Assembly: GCA_045537285.1 (NCBI GenBank)
Contig: JAZSPC010000038.1
Coordinates: 1 to 14,673 of the forward strand
Reading direction: 5' to 3'
Length of the DNA: 14,673 nt
Source of the DNA: HGM13634 sp045537285
GTDB lineage: Bacteria; Bacillota; Clostridia; TANB77; CAG-508
How positions within the stretch are numbered: the first letter of the stretch is position 1; every line of letters starts with the position of its first letter. Shown piece by piece: positions 5,915 through 13,455 of the stretch. Position numbers and translations under genes: made by a program. A model generated the notes under the pieces. The model did no database searches and had not been told where the DNA came from. It was given only the letters and a program-made list of their open reading frames with translations.

Positions 5915-7276
5915 ATGAGTACAATTGCAGCAATATCAACAGCACCAGGAAATGCAGGAATTGGAATAGTAAGATTAAGTGGAGAGAAAAGCATAGAAAT
6001 AACAAATAAAATATTCAAACCGGTAAATGAAGGAGAAACAAAAGGATATACAATTAAATATGGAAACATAGTAGATAGTAAAAATGAAGTGATAGATGAG
6101 GTTTTAGTATCTTTCTTTATAGCACCTAAAAGTTATACAGGAGAGAATATGTGTGAAATAAATTCACATGGAAATAATATTGTATTAAAAAGAATTTTAG
6201 ACCTTTGTATTGGAAATGGGGCAGAGCTTGCAGAAGCAGGAGAATTCACTAAAAGAGCATTTTTTAATAGTAGAATAGATTTACTACAAGCAGAAGCAGT
6301 TATAGATGTCATAAATTCAAAAAGCGAATTAGAAAGAAAAGCAGCTGTAAAAGGTTTAGAAGGCGAATTATCTCATCAATTAAAGAAGATAAAGGCTAAA
6401 ATACTAGATATATTAACAGATGTAGAAGCCTCAATAGATTATCCCGAATATGATATTGAAGAAAGAAGTTCTGTTCAAATATCAAGGGAAGCAGAAAAAA
6501 TAGTTCAGGAATTAGAGAGGTTAGAGGAATCTTTTGAGAGAGGAAAATTATTAAGAGATGGTGTAAGTGTTGCGATTGTAGGAAAACCAAATGCAGGCAA
6601 ATCTTCTTTATTAAATAAAATATTAAAAGAAGAAAGAGCAATTGTAACAGACATTGAAGGAACAACAAGAGATACAATAGAAGAGTTTGTTAATATAAAA
6701 GGTATTACTTTTAAAATAATAGATACTGCTGGAATTAGAAAGGCAGATAATGAAATAGAAAAGATAGGAATCGACAAAAGTAAGAGGGCCCTAAGAGAAG
6801 CGGATTTAATTGTTGCTATTTTTGATATTTCAAAAGACCTTACAGAAGAAGATTTAGAAATATTAAATTCATTAAAAGAAAGAAACTCTATAATTTTATT
6901 AAATAAAAAAGATTTGAATGTTTCAAAACTAGAAAAAGATAGCTTAAAAGTATATAGTAACAATATTTTAGAGGTTTCAGTAAAGGAAAATGAAGGAATA
7001 GAAGAACTTTATGATAAAATGGCACAAGTTTTTAATATAGGAGAGATTGAAACAGAAAATACTTCTATTATAACAAATATAAGACATAAACAAGCTATAA
7101 AAAATGCGAAAGATAGTATAAATAAAGCAATAGAAGTAATTGAAAATATGATGCCAGTAGATATTACGGCAATATATTTTAAACAAGCAATAGAAGAAAT
7201 TAATAAAATAACAGGTGAAAATGTAACGGATGATATAATAAATGAAATCTTTTCTAAGTTTTGCTTAGGAAAATAA
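5915..7276 (+). CDS. mnmE: tRNA uridine-5-carboxymethylaminomethyl modification GTPase MnmE
   Basis: With MnmG this enzyme installs the cmnm5 group on wobble U34 of certain tRNAs; it binds the folate one-carbon donor and hydrolyses GTP. Start at 5915 gives 453 aa, the family norm. AGAGGAGA lies just before it, and family members begin similarly (MSTIAAISTAPGNAGIGIVRLSG). The folate-binding N-domain covers about 1-120, and helical parts flank the inserted G domain. That domain has the P-loop GKPNAGKS at 223-230, GTTRDT at 249-254, DTAGIR at 270-275 and NKKD at 330-333. The essential C-terminal C(I/L)GK is present as CLGK. mnmG follows within 15 bases. Confidence 0.97.
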   Translation: MSTIAAISTAPGNAGIGIVRLSGEKSIEITNKIFKPVNEGETKGYTIKYGNIVDSKNEVIDEVLVSFFIAPKSYTGENMCEINSHGNNIVLKRILDLCIGNGAELAEAGEFTKRAFFNSRIDLLQAEAVIDVINSKSELERKAAVKGLEGELSHQLKKIKAKILDILTDVEASIDYPEYDIEERSSVQISREAEKIVQELERLEESFERGKLLRDGVSVAIVGKPNAGKSSLLNKILKEERAIVTDIEGTTRDTIEEFVNIKGITFKIIDTAGIRKADNEIEKIGIDKSKRALREADLIVAIFDISKDLTEEDLEILNSLKERNSIILLNKKDLNVSKLEKDSLKVYSNNILEVSVKENEGIEELYDKMAQVFNIGEIETENTSIITNIRHKQAIKNAKDSINKAIEVIENMMPVDITAIYFKQAIEEINKITGENVTDDIINEIFSKFCLGK

Positions 7277-7281
7277 AAAAT

Positions 7282-7286
7282 GGAGG
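7282..7286 (+). promoter_or_regulatory. Ribosome binding site that sets the mnmG start
   Basis: GGAGG lies 5 bases before the ATG at 7292 and within the first codons of an alternative start at 7280. Because it would be translated if 7280 were used, it favours 7292 as the real start. Confidence 0.75.
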
Positions 7287-7291
7287 AAAAA

Positions 7292-9166
7292 ATGAGTTAT
7301 TTTGCAGGAGAATATGATGTAGCAGTAGTGGGAGCTGGACATGCAGGAGTTGAGGCAGCACTTGCTTGTGCAAGAATGGGAATGAAAACACTAATATTTT
7401 CTATAAGTTTAGAAGCAATAGGGAATATGCCTTGTAATCCACATATAGGAGGTTCTTCAAAAGGGCATTTAGTAAGAGAAATAGATGCACTTGGTGGAGA
7501 AATGGGAAAAAACATAGATAAAACATTTACTCAAATAAGAATGTTAAATACTTCAAAAGGTCCAGCAGTGTACTCTTTGAGGGCACAAGCAGATAGAAAA
7601 ATGTATCATATAGAAATGAAACACACATTAGAAAAACAAGAAAATTTATATGTTAAACAAGCAGAAATTACAAACATTGGAGTAAAAGATGGTAAGGTTG
7701 AAAGTATAACAACAAATATAGGAGCGGTATATAATGTGAAATCTGTCATATTAGCAACCGGAACCTATTTAAAAGGAAAAATATTTATAGGAGACACATC
7801 TTATGAAAGCGGCCCAGACGGTGTATCTGCGGCAAATGAACTTTCTAAATGCTTAAAAGATTTAGGTATTAACTTAGTAAGATTTAAAACAGGAACACCT
7901 GCTAGAATTAATAAAAAAACAATAGATTTTTCAAAAATGGAAATACAAAAAGGTGATGAAGAGATAGAAATGTTCTCTTTTGAAGATGAACAAGTAAAAA
8001 AAGAACAACTTCCTTGTTATTTAACTTATACAAATGAGGAAACTCATAAAGTTATAAGAGCTAATTTACATAGATCTCCTTTATATTCAGGAAATATAGA
8101 AGGAACTGGTCCGAGATATTGTCCTTCAATAGAGGATAAAGTTGTAAGGTTTGCAGACAAAGAAAGACATCAAGTATTTGTTGAACCAGTTGGAAAAGAT
8201 ACAGAAGAAATGTACATACAAGGAATGAGTTCATCACTTCCAGAGGATGTTCAAATTGCTATGTATAGGACTATTCCTGGACTAGAAAATGCAGAATTTA
8301 CAAGACCTGCATATGCAATTGAATATGACTGTATTGACCCTTCACAACTCAAATTATCATTAGAGATTAAACATGTTGATGGATTGTTCTTTGCTGGGCA
8401 AATAAATGGAACTTCTGGATATGAAGAAGCAGCAGCACAAGGCTTAGTTGCAGGAATAAATGCAGTTCAAAAAATAAAAGGAAAAGAGCCATTAATAATA
8501 GATAGGTCAGAGGGATATATTGGTGTTTTAATAGATGATATTGTAACCAAAGGAACCAATGAGCCATATAGAATGATGACTTCTAGGGCTGAATACAGGC
8601 TTTTATTAAGACAAGATAATGCTGATTTGAGATTAACGCCAAAAGGATATGAAGTCGGTCTTATTTCAGAAGAAAGATATAAGAGATTTGAAGAAAAGAA
8701 AAACAATATCCAAAAAGAAATTGAAAGATTAAGAACAAAAACAATAAAACCTACAAAGAAAGTAAATGAATTATTAGAAAAGAATGGTTCTTCACCATTA
8801 AATAATGGAATAAAGCTTGCAGAACTATTAAAAAGAACAGAATTATCTTATGTTGGACTAGAAGAGATAGATGAAGATAGACCAATTTTAACAAAACAAG
8901 AAATAGAAGAAGTAGAAATACAAATAAAATATGAAGGATATATAAAGCTTCAAGATAGTCAAGTGGAAAAATTTAAAAAGCTAGAAAGTAAAAAATTAAG
9001 TGAAGACATGGAATATTCAAAATTAAGTGGACTAAGTTTAGAAGCAAGACAAAAGCTAGATAAAATTAAACCTTTATCAATTGGACAGGCTTCAAGAATA
9101 TCTGGTGTTTCACCAGCAGATATATCTGTCTTACTAATATATCTTGAACAACAAAAAAGAAAATAA
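7292..9166 (+). CDS. mnmG: tRNA uridine-5-carboxymethylaminomethyl modification enzyme MnmG (GidA)
   Basis: This is the FAD- and NADH-dependent partner of MnmE in U34 modification. From the ATG at 7292 it has 624 aa, full length; the ATG at 7280 would add MEEK but has no ribosome binding site. The Rossmann motif is GAGHAGVEA at about 14-22. CNPHIGGSSKGHLVREIDALGG follows, including the conserved catalytic-type cysteine. Later come KTGTPARI, a second conserved cysteine in YCPSIEDKV, the FAD-binding NGTSGYEEAAAQGLVAGINA, and VTKGTNEPYRMMTSRAEYRL. The C-terminal helical MnmE-binding region ends SRISGVSPADISVLLIYL. Co-transcription with mnmE is likely. Confidence 0.97.
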   Translation: MSYFAGEYDVAVVGAGHAGVEAALACARMGMKTLIFSISLEAIGNMPCNPHIGGSSKGHLVREIDALGGEMGKNIDKTFTQIRMLNTSKGPAVYSLRAQADRKMYHIEMKHTLEKQENLYVKQAEITNIGVKDGKVESITTNIGAVYNVKSVILATGTYLKGKIFIGDTSYESGPDGVSAANELSKCLKDLGINLVRFKTGTPARINKKTIDFSKMEIQKGDEEIEMFSFEDEQVKKEQLPCYLTYTNEETHKVIRANLHRSPLYSGNIEGTGPRYCPSIEDKVVRFADKERHQVFVEPVGKDTEEMYIQGMSSSLPEDVQIAMYRTIPGLENAEFTRPAYAIEYDCIDPSQLKLSLEIKHVDGLFFAGQINGTSGYEEAAAQGLVAGINAVQKIKGKEPLIIDRSEGYIGVLIDDIVTKGTNEPYRMMTSRAEYRLLLRQDNADLRLTPKGYEVGLISEERYKRFEEKKNNIQKEIERLRTKTIKPTKKVNELLEKNGSSPLNNGIKLAELLKRTELSYVGLEEIDEDRPILTKQEIEEVEIQIKYEGYIKLQDSQVEKFKKLESKKLSEDMEYSKLSGLSLEARQKLDKIKPLSIGQASRISGVSPADISVLLIYLEQQKRK

Positions 9167-9267
9167 TCAGTTCTCTGTGAAACAATTGCGAAACATTAGG
9201 GAAATAGCGAGGTACAGGCAAACAAAATTATACTGACAGTAAAATTTTGAAAGGAGAAAACGTATAA
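9167..9267 (+). other. mnmG-rsmG spacer without recognised element
   Basis: The 101-base gap is noticeably less A+T-rich than other spacers here. It holds no open frame of note, no clear promoter and no stable hairpin that I could find. It contains GTGAAACA (9177-9184), equal to half of the canonical ParB site parS, but the other half is poor. The only assigned element is AAAGGAG (9250-9256) before rsmG. Confidence 0.4.
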
Positions 9268-9990
9268 ATGGAAGGAAAAATATTTAAAGAAAAATTAAGA
9301 GAAAATGCTGATATAATAGGGGTTACATTAAATGACCCTATACTTAATAAATTCTATAATTATAAAAATTTAGTAATAGAATGGAATGATAAAATTAATT
9401 TAACAGCAATAACAGATGACCTTGAATTTGCTGTGAAACATTTTATAGATTCCATCACAATAAATAAATATATAGAACCTGGAAAAACAATAATTGATAT
9501 AGGAACAGGTGCAGGTTTTCCTGGTATTCCTATAAAGATATTAAACAAAGATAATAAAGTTGTTTTATTTGATTCTTTAAATAAAAGATTAAAGGTTTTA
9601 GAGGATATAATTGAAAAGATAGAGTTAACTAATATTGAAACGCTTCATGGTAGGGCAGAAGAAACATTTAAAAATAGAAATTATAGAGAAAAGTATGATA
9701 TTGCTACATCAAGAGCGGTGGCAGCACTAAACGTATTAGCAGAATTAATGCTTCCAGCTGTTAAAGTAGGAGGAATATGTATTTGTATGAAAGGAAATAA
9801 TGCAGATGCAGAAATAGAAGAGGCCAAAAAAGCAATAAAAGAATTAGGTGGAAAAATTATAAAAGTAGAAAAAATTACTTTACCAGAACTAAATTTAGAA
9901 AGAAATATTGTTATAATTAAAAAGGTAAAACAAACACCAAACAAGTATCCTAGAAAGCCTGGTACACCGCAAAAAGAGCCTATCAAATAA
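9268..9990 (+). CDS. rsmG: 16S rRNA (guanine527-N7)-methyltransferase RsmG (GidB)
   Basis: RsmG uses S-adenosylmethionine to methylate G527 of 16S rRNA; in other bacteria its loss gives low-level streptomycin resistance. The product has 240 aa, normal length. The N-terminal helices include WNDKINLTAITD. The SAM-binding loop is IDIGTGAGFPGIPIKI at about 76-91, FDSLNKRLKVL follows, and TSRAVAALNVL lies at 147-157. The C-terminus TPNKYPRKPGTPQKEPI is the family hallmark. AAAGGAG stands 11 bases before the start, a little far but the best available. It lies between mnmG and parA, the standard place in Firmicutes. Confidence 0.97.
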   Translation: MEGKIFKEKLRENADIIGVTLNDPILNKFYNYKNLVIEWNDKINLTAITDDLEFAVKHFIDSITINKYIEPGKTIIDIGTGAGFPGIPIKILNKDNKVVLFDSLNKRLKVLEDIIEKIELTNIETLHGRAEETFKNRNYREKYDIATSRAVAALNVLAELMLPAVKVGGICICMKGNNADAEIEEAKKAIKELGGKIIKVEKITLPELNLERNIVIIKKVKQTPNKYPRKPGTPQKEPIK

Positions 9991-10034
9991 AAATAAAAAA
10001 ATCTTTAAAAAATACAAATAAAATCTGAAAAATC

Positions 10035-10082
10035 ATTGACATATTATGAATAATTTTATATTATTAATATGTCAATTTTTTT
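10035..10082 (+). terminator. Perfect 12-bp inverted repeat with T-run, overlapping the parA promoter
   Basis: ATTGACATATTA (10035-10046) is the exact reverse complement of TAATATGTCAAT (10065-10076), with 18 bases between and seven T from 10076 to 10082. As RNA from upstream it forms a hairpin plus U-run, a plausible terminator for the mnmE-mnmG-rsmG transcript, though the stem is A-T rich. The left arm contains the parA -35 and the central part the -10, so the same repeat could instead be a dimeric operator. Confidence 0.6.
10036..10064 (+). promoter_or_regulatory. parA-parB promoter
   Basis: TTGACA (10036-10041) and TATTAT (10059-10064) with a 17-base spacer: perfect -35 and one mismatch in -10. 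Transcription would start near 10071, about 33 bases before the parA start codon. The element is embedded in a perfect inverted repeat, a possible site for autoregulation. Confidence 0.8.
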
Positions 10083-10090
10083 ATGCAATA

Positions 10091-10095
10091 GGAGG
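10091..10095 (+). promoter_or_regulatory. Ribosome binding site that sets the TTG start of parA
   Basis: GGAGG 8 bases before the TTG at 10104. No ATG or GTG lies at a suitable distance, and the family N-terminus (GKIIAIANQKGG) begins right after the TTG. Confidence 0.8.
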
Positions 10096-10103
10096 AATAA
10101 AAA

Positions 10104-10889
10104 TTGGGAAAAATTATAGCAATAGCAAATCAAAAAGGTGGAGTTGGAAAAACAACAACAGCGATTAACCTAAGTACAGTTCTAGCAAAGAAAAACAAGA
10201 GAACATTATTAATAGATACAGACCCACAAGGTAATGCTACAAGTGGTGTTGGAATTGAAAAAGGATTAGAAAAATCAATATATAATGTACTTATAGAAGA
10301 TGTTACAATGGAAGAAGTTATTGTAAAAACAGCAATCAAAAACCTAGATATATGTCCTTCTAATATTAATTTGGCAGGAGCAGAGGTTGAACTTGTATCT
10401 ATGATGTCAAGAGAGACCAGATTAAAGGAAAAAATTGAAGATATAAAAGATAAATATGACTATATTATAATAGATTGTCCGCCATCATTAGGACTAATAA
10501 CATTAAATGCGTTTACAGCGTCTAATAGTGTATTAATTCCTGTACAATGCGAATACTATGCGTTAGAAGGTTTAGGGCAATTACTAAACACTATAAAATT
10601 AGTTAAAAAGCATCTAAATAAAAATATAGAGATAGAAGGTGCTCTACTCACAATGTTTGACACAAGGACAAATTTATCAAAACAAGTAGTAGATGAGGTT
10701 AAAGGGTATTTTGGAGACAAGGTGTATAAAACTGTTATTCCAAGGAATGTAAAACTTAGTGAAGCACCAAGCTATGGAGTGCCTATTACTGTATATGATC
10801 CACGATCAAAAGGTGCTAAGTGTTATGATAAGTTTGGAAAAGAACTTATAAAAAATAATGAAGAGCAGAAAGCAAAACATATGAAATAG
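10104..10889 (+). CDS. parA: Chromosome partitioning ATPase ParA/Soj
   Basis: This deviant-Walker ATPase binds DNA non-specifically as a dimer, works with ParB-parS in origin segregation, and in B. subtilis (Soj) also controls DnaA. It has 261 aa, usual length. The deviant Walker A KGGVGKTT lies at 11-18 with the signature lysine K11, DTDPQGN at 38-44 and IIIDCPPSLG at 121-130. RNVKLSEAPSYGVPITVYDP near the C-terminus is typical of Soj. Translation uses TTG, with a good ribosome binding site 8 bases upstream. It has its own promoter and is followed by parB after 35 bases. Confidence 0.96.
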   Translation: MGKIIAIANQKGGVGKTTTAINLSTVLAKKNKRTLLIDTDPQGNATSGVGIEKGLEKSIYNVLIEDVTMEEVIVKTAIKNLDICPSNINLAGAEVELVSMMSRETRLKEKIEDIKDKYDYIIIDCPPSLGLITLNAFTASNSVLIPVQCEYYALEGLGQLLNTIKLVKKHLNKNIEIEGALLTMFDTRTNLSKQVVDEVKGYFGDKVYKTVIPRNVKLSEAPSYGVPITVYDPRSKGAKCYDKFGKELIKNNEEQKAKHMK

Positions 10890-10924
10890 TACGTAAAAAC
10901 AAAAAGAAAAAGGGAGAGATAAAA

Positions 10925-11794
10925 ATGGCTAAGAAAACAGGTTTAGGAAAAGGTTTAAATGCGTTATTTGCAGAGACATTGGAAAATGAAGAAGAAGTAA
11001 TAGAATTAAAGAAAGAAGAAAAAATATTAGAGGGAGAAGTAGTTCAAACTTTAAAATTAACAGAAGTTGAGCCTAATAGAAATCAACCTAGAAAACAATT
11101 TGATGAAGAGGCGTTAGAGGAACTTGCTGAATCTATAAAAAGATATGGTTTAATTCAACCAATTATAGTAACTAAAAAGGATGGATATTATCAAATAGTT
11201 GCAGGAGAAAGAAGATGGAGAGCTTCTAAAAAAGCTGGAATGTCAACAATTCAAGCAATTGTAAGAGAAGATGATGAAAAGAAAAATAAAGAAATAGCGT
11301 TAATTGAAAATATTCAAAGAGAAGACTTAAATGCTGTTGAAAAAGCATTAGGAATGAAAGTTTTAATGGAAGATTATAATTTAACCCAAGTACAATTAGC
11401 AGAAATAGTTGGAAAAGGGAGAAGTACTGTTGCAAATACATTAAGAATATTAAATTTAGACCCAAGAGTATTAGAATTAGCAAAACAAGGAAAATTAACA
11501 GAAGGCCATTGTAGAGCACTTTTAGCTTATGAAGATGGTGACAAACAATTAAAAGAGGCCATGAAGTTAATTGAAACAGGAAGAACGGTAAGAGATATAG
11601 AAAGAAAAACTCAAAGAAATAAACCTCAAAAGATAGATCAAAGATATGTTGCAATTTGCAATGATGTAGAAGATAGATTTCAAAGCTATTTTGGTACAAA
11701 AGTAAAAGTAGATGCAGGAAAAAGAAGTGGAAAAATTATTATTCAATATAGTACAAACGACGATTTAGCAAGAATTCTAGACCTTATAAAGTAA
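10925..11794 (+). CDS. parB: Chromosome partitioning protein ParB/Spo0J
   Basis: ParB is a CTP-dependent DNA clamp that loads at parS sites near the origin, recruits SMC and stimulates ParA ATPase. The product has 289 aa. The N-terminal KKTGLGKGLNALF is the ParA-interaction peptide. The CTP-binding core includes NQPRKQFDEEALEELAESI, GERRWRA at 94-100 (the GERR motif) and ALIENIQREDLN. A helix-turn-helix lies at about 152-175 (LTQVQLAEIVGKGRSTVANTL), and the C-terminal dimerisation domain ends IARILDLIK-like (ARILDLIK). It follows parA in an operon with a GGGAGAG ribosome binding site. Only one ParB-family gene is present, with no separate Noc in the window. Confidence 0.96.
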   Translation: MAKKTGLGKGLNALFAETLENEEEVIELKKEEKILEGEVVQTLKLTEVEPNRNQPRKQFDEEALEELAESIKRYGLIQPIIVTKKDGYYQIVAGERRWRASKKAGMSTIQAIVREDDEKKNKEIALIENIQREDLNAVEKALGMKVLMEDYNLTQVQLAEIVGKGRSTVANTLRILNLDPRVLELAKQGKLTEGHCRALLAYEDGDKQLKEAMKLIETGRTVRDIERKTQRNKPQKIDQRYVAICNDVEDRFQSYFGTKVKVDAGKRSGKIIIQYSTNDDLARILDLIK

Positions 11795-11812
11795 TTTTTG
11801 TAAAAATTCCTA

Positions 11813-11842
11813 TTGACAACACATGTAAAACTGTGGTATTAT
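11813..11842 (+). promoter_or_regulatory. tRNA-Ser promoter
   Basis: TTGACA (11813-11818), an 18-base spacer and TATTAT (11837-11842), with TGG directly before the -10 making an extended -10. Transcription would start about 10 bases before the tRNA gene at 11861. Confidence 0.75.
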
Positions 11843-11860
11843 ATATGTTGTCACTGATAT

Positions 11861-11953
<93 letters not shown>

Positions 11954-11963
11954 TAATAATATG

Positions 11964-11995
11964 AAGTGAATAATATATAAGTATTATTCACTTTT
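11964..11995 (+). terminator. Hairpin between the two serine tRNA genes
   Basis: AAGTGAATAATA (11964-11975) is perfectly complementary to TATTATTCACTT (11982-11993) around a 6-base loop, followed by only a short T stretch (T to 11995, then ATAAT). It may be a weak terminator or a processing signal in a two-tRNA precursor. A TATAAT at 11995-12000, 16 bases before the next tRNA, could be a -10 but no -35 was found. Confidence 0.55.
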
Positions 11996-12016
11996 ATAAT
12001 ATTAATTCACAAAAAT

Positions 12017-12107
12017 GGAGTAGTACCCAAGCTGGTGAAGGGGCTTCCCTGCTAAGGAAGTAGGTCTCGTAAGGGGCGCGAGAGTTCGAGTCTCTCCTAC
12101 TCCGCCA
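12017..12107 (+). tRNA. tRNA-Ser (anticodon GCU)
   Basis: A class II tRNA. The acceptor GGAGTAG (12017-12023) pairs with CTACTCC (12097-12103), then discriminator G and encoded CCA (12105-12107). The anticodon stem CTTCC/GGAAG encloses the loop CTGCTAA with anticodon GCT at 12051-12053. A long variable arm and a T arm GAGAG-TTCGAGT-CTCTC are present. It decodes AGC and AGU. It lies 64 bases after the first serine tRNA and may share its promoter. Confidence 0.96.
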
Positions 12108-12143
12108 AAAGATACAAAGATATAATTCTTTGTATCTTTTTTT
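12107..12143 (+). terminator. Intrinsic terminator after the tRNA pair
   Basis: GATACAAAGA (12111-12120) pairs perfectly with TCTTTGTATC (12127-12136) around the 6-base loop TATAAT, and seven T follow (12137-12143). Flanking A residues can pair with the T-run. It begins right at the CCA end of the second tRNA and isolates the tRNAs from the racemase gene. Confidence 0.88.
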
Positions 12144-12173
12144 GTTAAAATTACTAATTAGTTATAATTTTTA

Positions 12174-12202
12174 TTTACTTTTATAATTCACAGTGATATA
12201 AT
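12174..12202 (+). promoter_or_regulatory. Promoter of the racemase-ligase pair
   Basis: A perfect -10 TATAAT (12197-12202) is preceded by TGA, forming an extended -10, and after 17 bases by a poor -35 TTTACT (12174-12179). Extended -10 promoters often work with weak -35 boxes. Transcription would begin about 30 bases before the start codon at 12240. Confidence 0.65.
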
Positions 12203-12239
12203 GTGAAATGTAAATATCCCTAAGGAGAGGAAGATTTTT

Positions 12240-13442
12240 ATGTATAGAAAAACTTATGTAGAAGTGAATTTAGATAATTTAAAAGATAATGTTAAAAATA
12301 TAGTAAATTATTATAATAATTACGATTATTATTTTGGTGTTGTTAAAGGGAATTGTTATGGACATGGGACAACAAACGTTATTAATGAATTAATAGAAAG
12401 CGGTGTAAATTATTTAGCAGTTTCTTCATTAGAAGAAGCATTGGAGGCAAGACAAATTAATAAAAAAATACCAATAATTTCTCTTGAACCAATAAGAACA
12501 GAATTTGTTGATATATGTATAAAAAATAATATAACAATGACAGTTCATGATTATAATTATGCGAAAGAGTTAATTAATAAAAAAATAGATAGAAAATTAA
12601 AAATTCATTTAAAAATTGATTCTGGAATGAACAGATTAGGATTTAGCGATGATAAGGAATTAAATGAAATATATACAGAATTAAAAAATAAAGAGAATAT
12701 TGAAATAGAAGGGATTTTTACTCATTTTGCGACATCTGGAATTAATGACAAAGAGTGGGATAATCAATTAGAAAATTTCAAAAAAATAACAAGTGGAATT
12801 AATTTAAAAGAAATTCCAATAGTGCATTTATCTAAAAGCGCAGCATTTATAAATCATCCAAAAATTGAATTTAGTAATGGAATTAGACTTGGAATTGCAA
12901 TGTATGGATATGATTTAACACCTAAATATAGTAATAAAGGAATAAAAAACAAATTAAGAGAAATAAAAAGAAAAATAAATAAGACAAAAAATAATATAAG
13001 TGAAACAATAACAGATTTACCAATAGAGCTTAAACCCGCATTTAAAATGTATTCAGAAATAATACAAATAAAAAATATTAAAAAAGGTGAATTTGTTGGA
13101 TATGGAGCAAGTTATAGAGCGAAAGAAGATCAAATAATTGCTACAATTCCAGTAGGATATGATGATGGTATTTTTAGAAGAAGTAGTGGTAGATGTGTTT
13201 CTATAAATAATAAAAGGTACCCAATTATTGGTGATGTATGCATGGGAATGATTTCTGTAAAAGTTGATAATACTGTAAAAATGTATGATAAAGTTGCAAT
13301 AATTGGAGATGAAGCACCAATAAATGAGGTAGCAAAATATAATAAAACAAGTATATATGAGACAATGTGTAATATTGGTAAACAAATTCCAAGAGTATAT
13401 GTTAAAGAGGGAGAAGTTATAGCTATTGAAGAAGGAAAGTAA
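12240..13442 (+). CDS. Alanine racemase-fold PLP-dependent amino acid racemase
   Basis: This fold-type III enzyme interconverts L- and D-amino acids, usually alanine for peptidoglycan. Key residues are present by alignment to known Alr motifs: K36 for PLP (VVKGNCYGHG, normally VVKADAYGHG), K125 and R132 (HLKIDSGMNRLG), H162, R216, the catalytic-type tyrosine Y288 (GYGASY) and Y307 (GYDDG). Two points are odd. The conserved CMD motif is CMG (G336). A basic, Asn/Lys-rich stretch at about 230-262 lengthens the loop after MYGYD by roughly 20 residues, giving 400 aa. It may be a housekeeping Alr or a racemase for another amino acid. AGGAG lies upstream, and the ATP-grasp gene follows after 13 bases. 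Confidence 0.88.
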   Translation: MYRKTYVEVNLDNLKDNVKNIVNYYNNYDYYFGVVKGNCYGHGTTNVINELIESGVNYLAVSSLEEALEARQINKKIPIISLEPIRTEFVDICIKNNITMTVHDYNYAKELINKKIDRKLKIHLKIDSGMNRLGFSDDKELNEIYTELKNKENIEIEGIFTHFATSGINDKEWDNQLENFKKITSGINLKEIPIVHLSKSAAFINHPKIEFSNGIRLGIAMYGYDLTPKYSNKGIKNKLREIKRKINKTKNNISETITDLPIELKPAFKMYSEIIQIKNIKKGEFVGYGASYRAKEDQIIATIPVGYDDGIFRRSSGRCVSINNKRYPIIGDVCMGMISVKVDNTVKMYDKVAIIGDEAPINEVAKYNKTSIYETMCNIGKQIPRVYVKEGEVIAIEEGK

Positions 13443-13455
13443 GGTGGAAAATGAT

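Noticed and set aside
9425..9440. Second GTGAAACA word, possible parS half-site within rsmG
   Set aside because: The preceding eight bases do not form the mirror half, and a single 8-mer match is expected by chance.
9681..9986. Open frame of 101 codons on the minus strand inside rsmG
   Set aside because: It is fully antisense to a confidently identified gene, has no recognisable family and is expected in A+T-rich DNA with biased codons.
11793..11808. AATTTTT / AAAAATT palindrome at the parB stop as a terminator
   Set aside because: Only 2 bases separate the arms, all pairs are A-T and no T-run follows, so a working terminator is unlikely.
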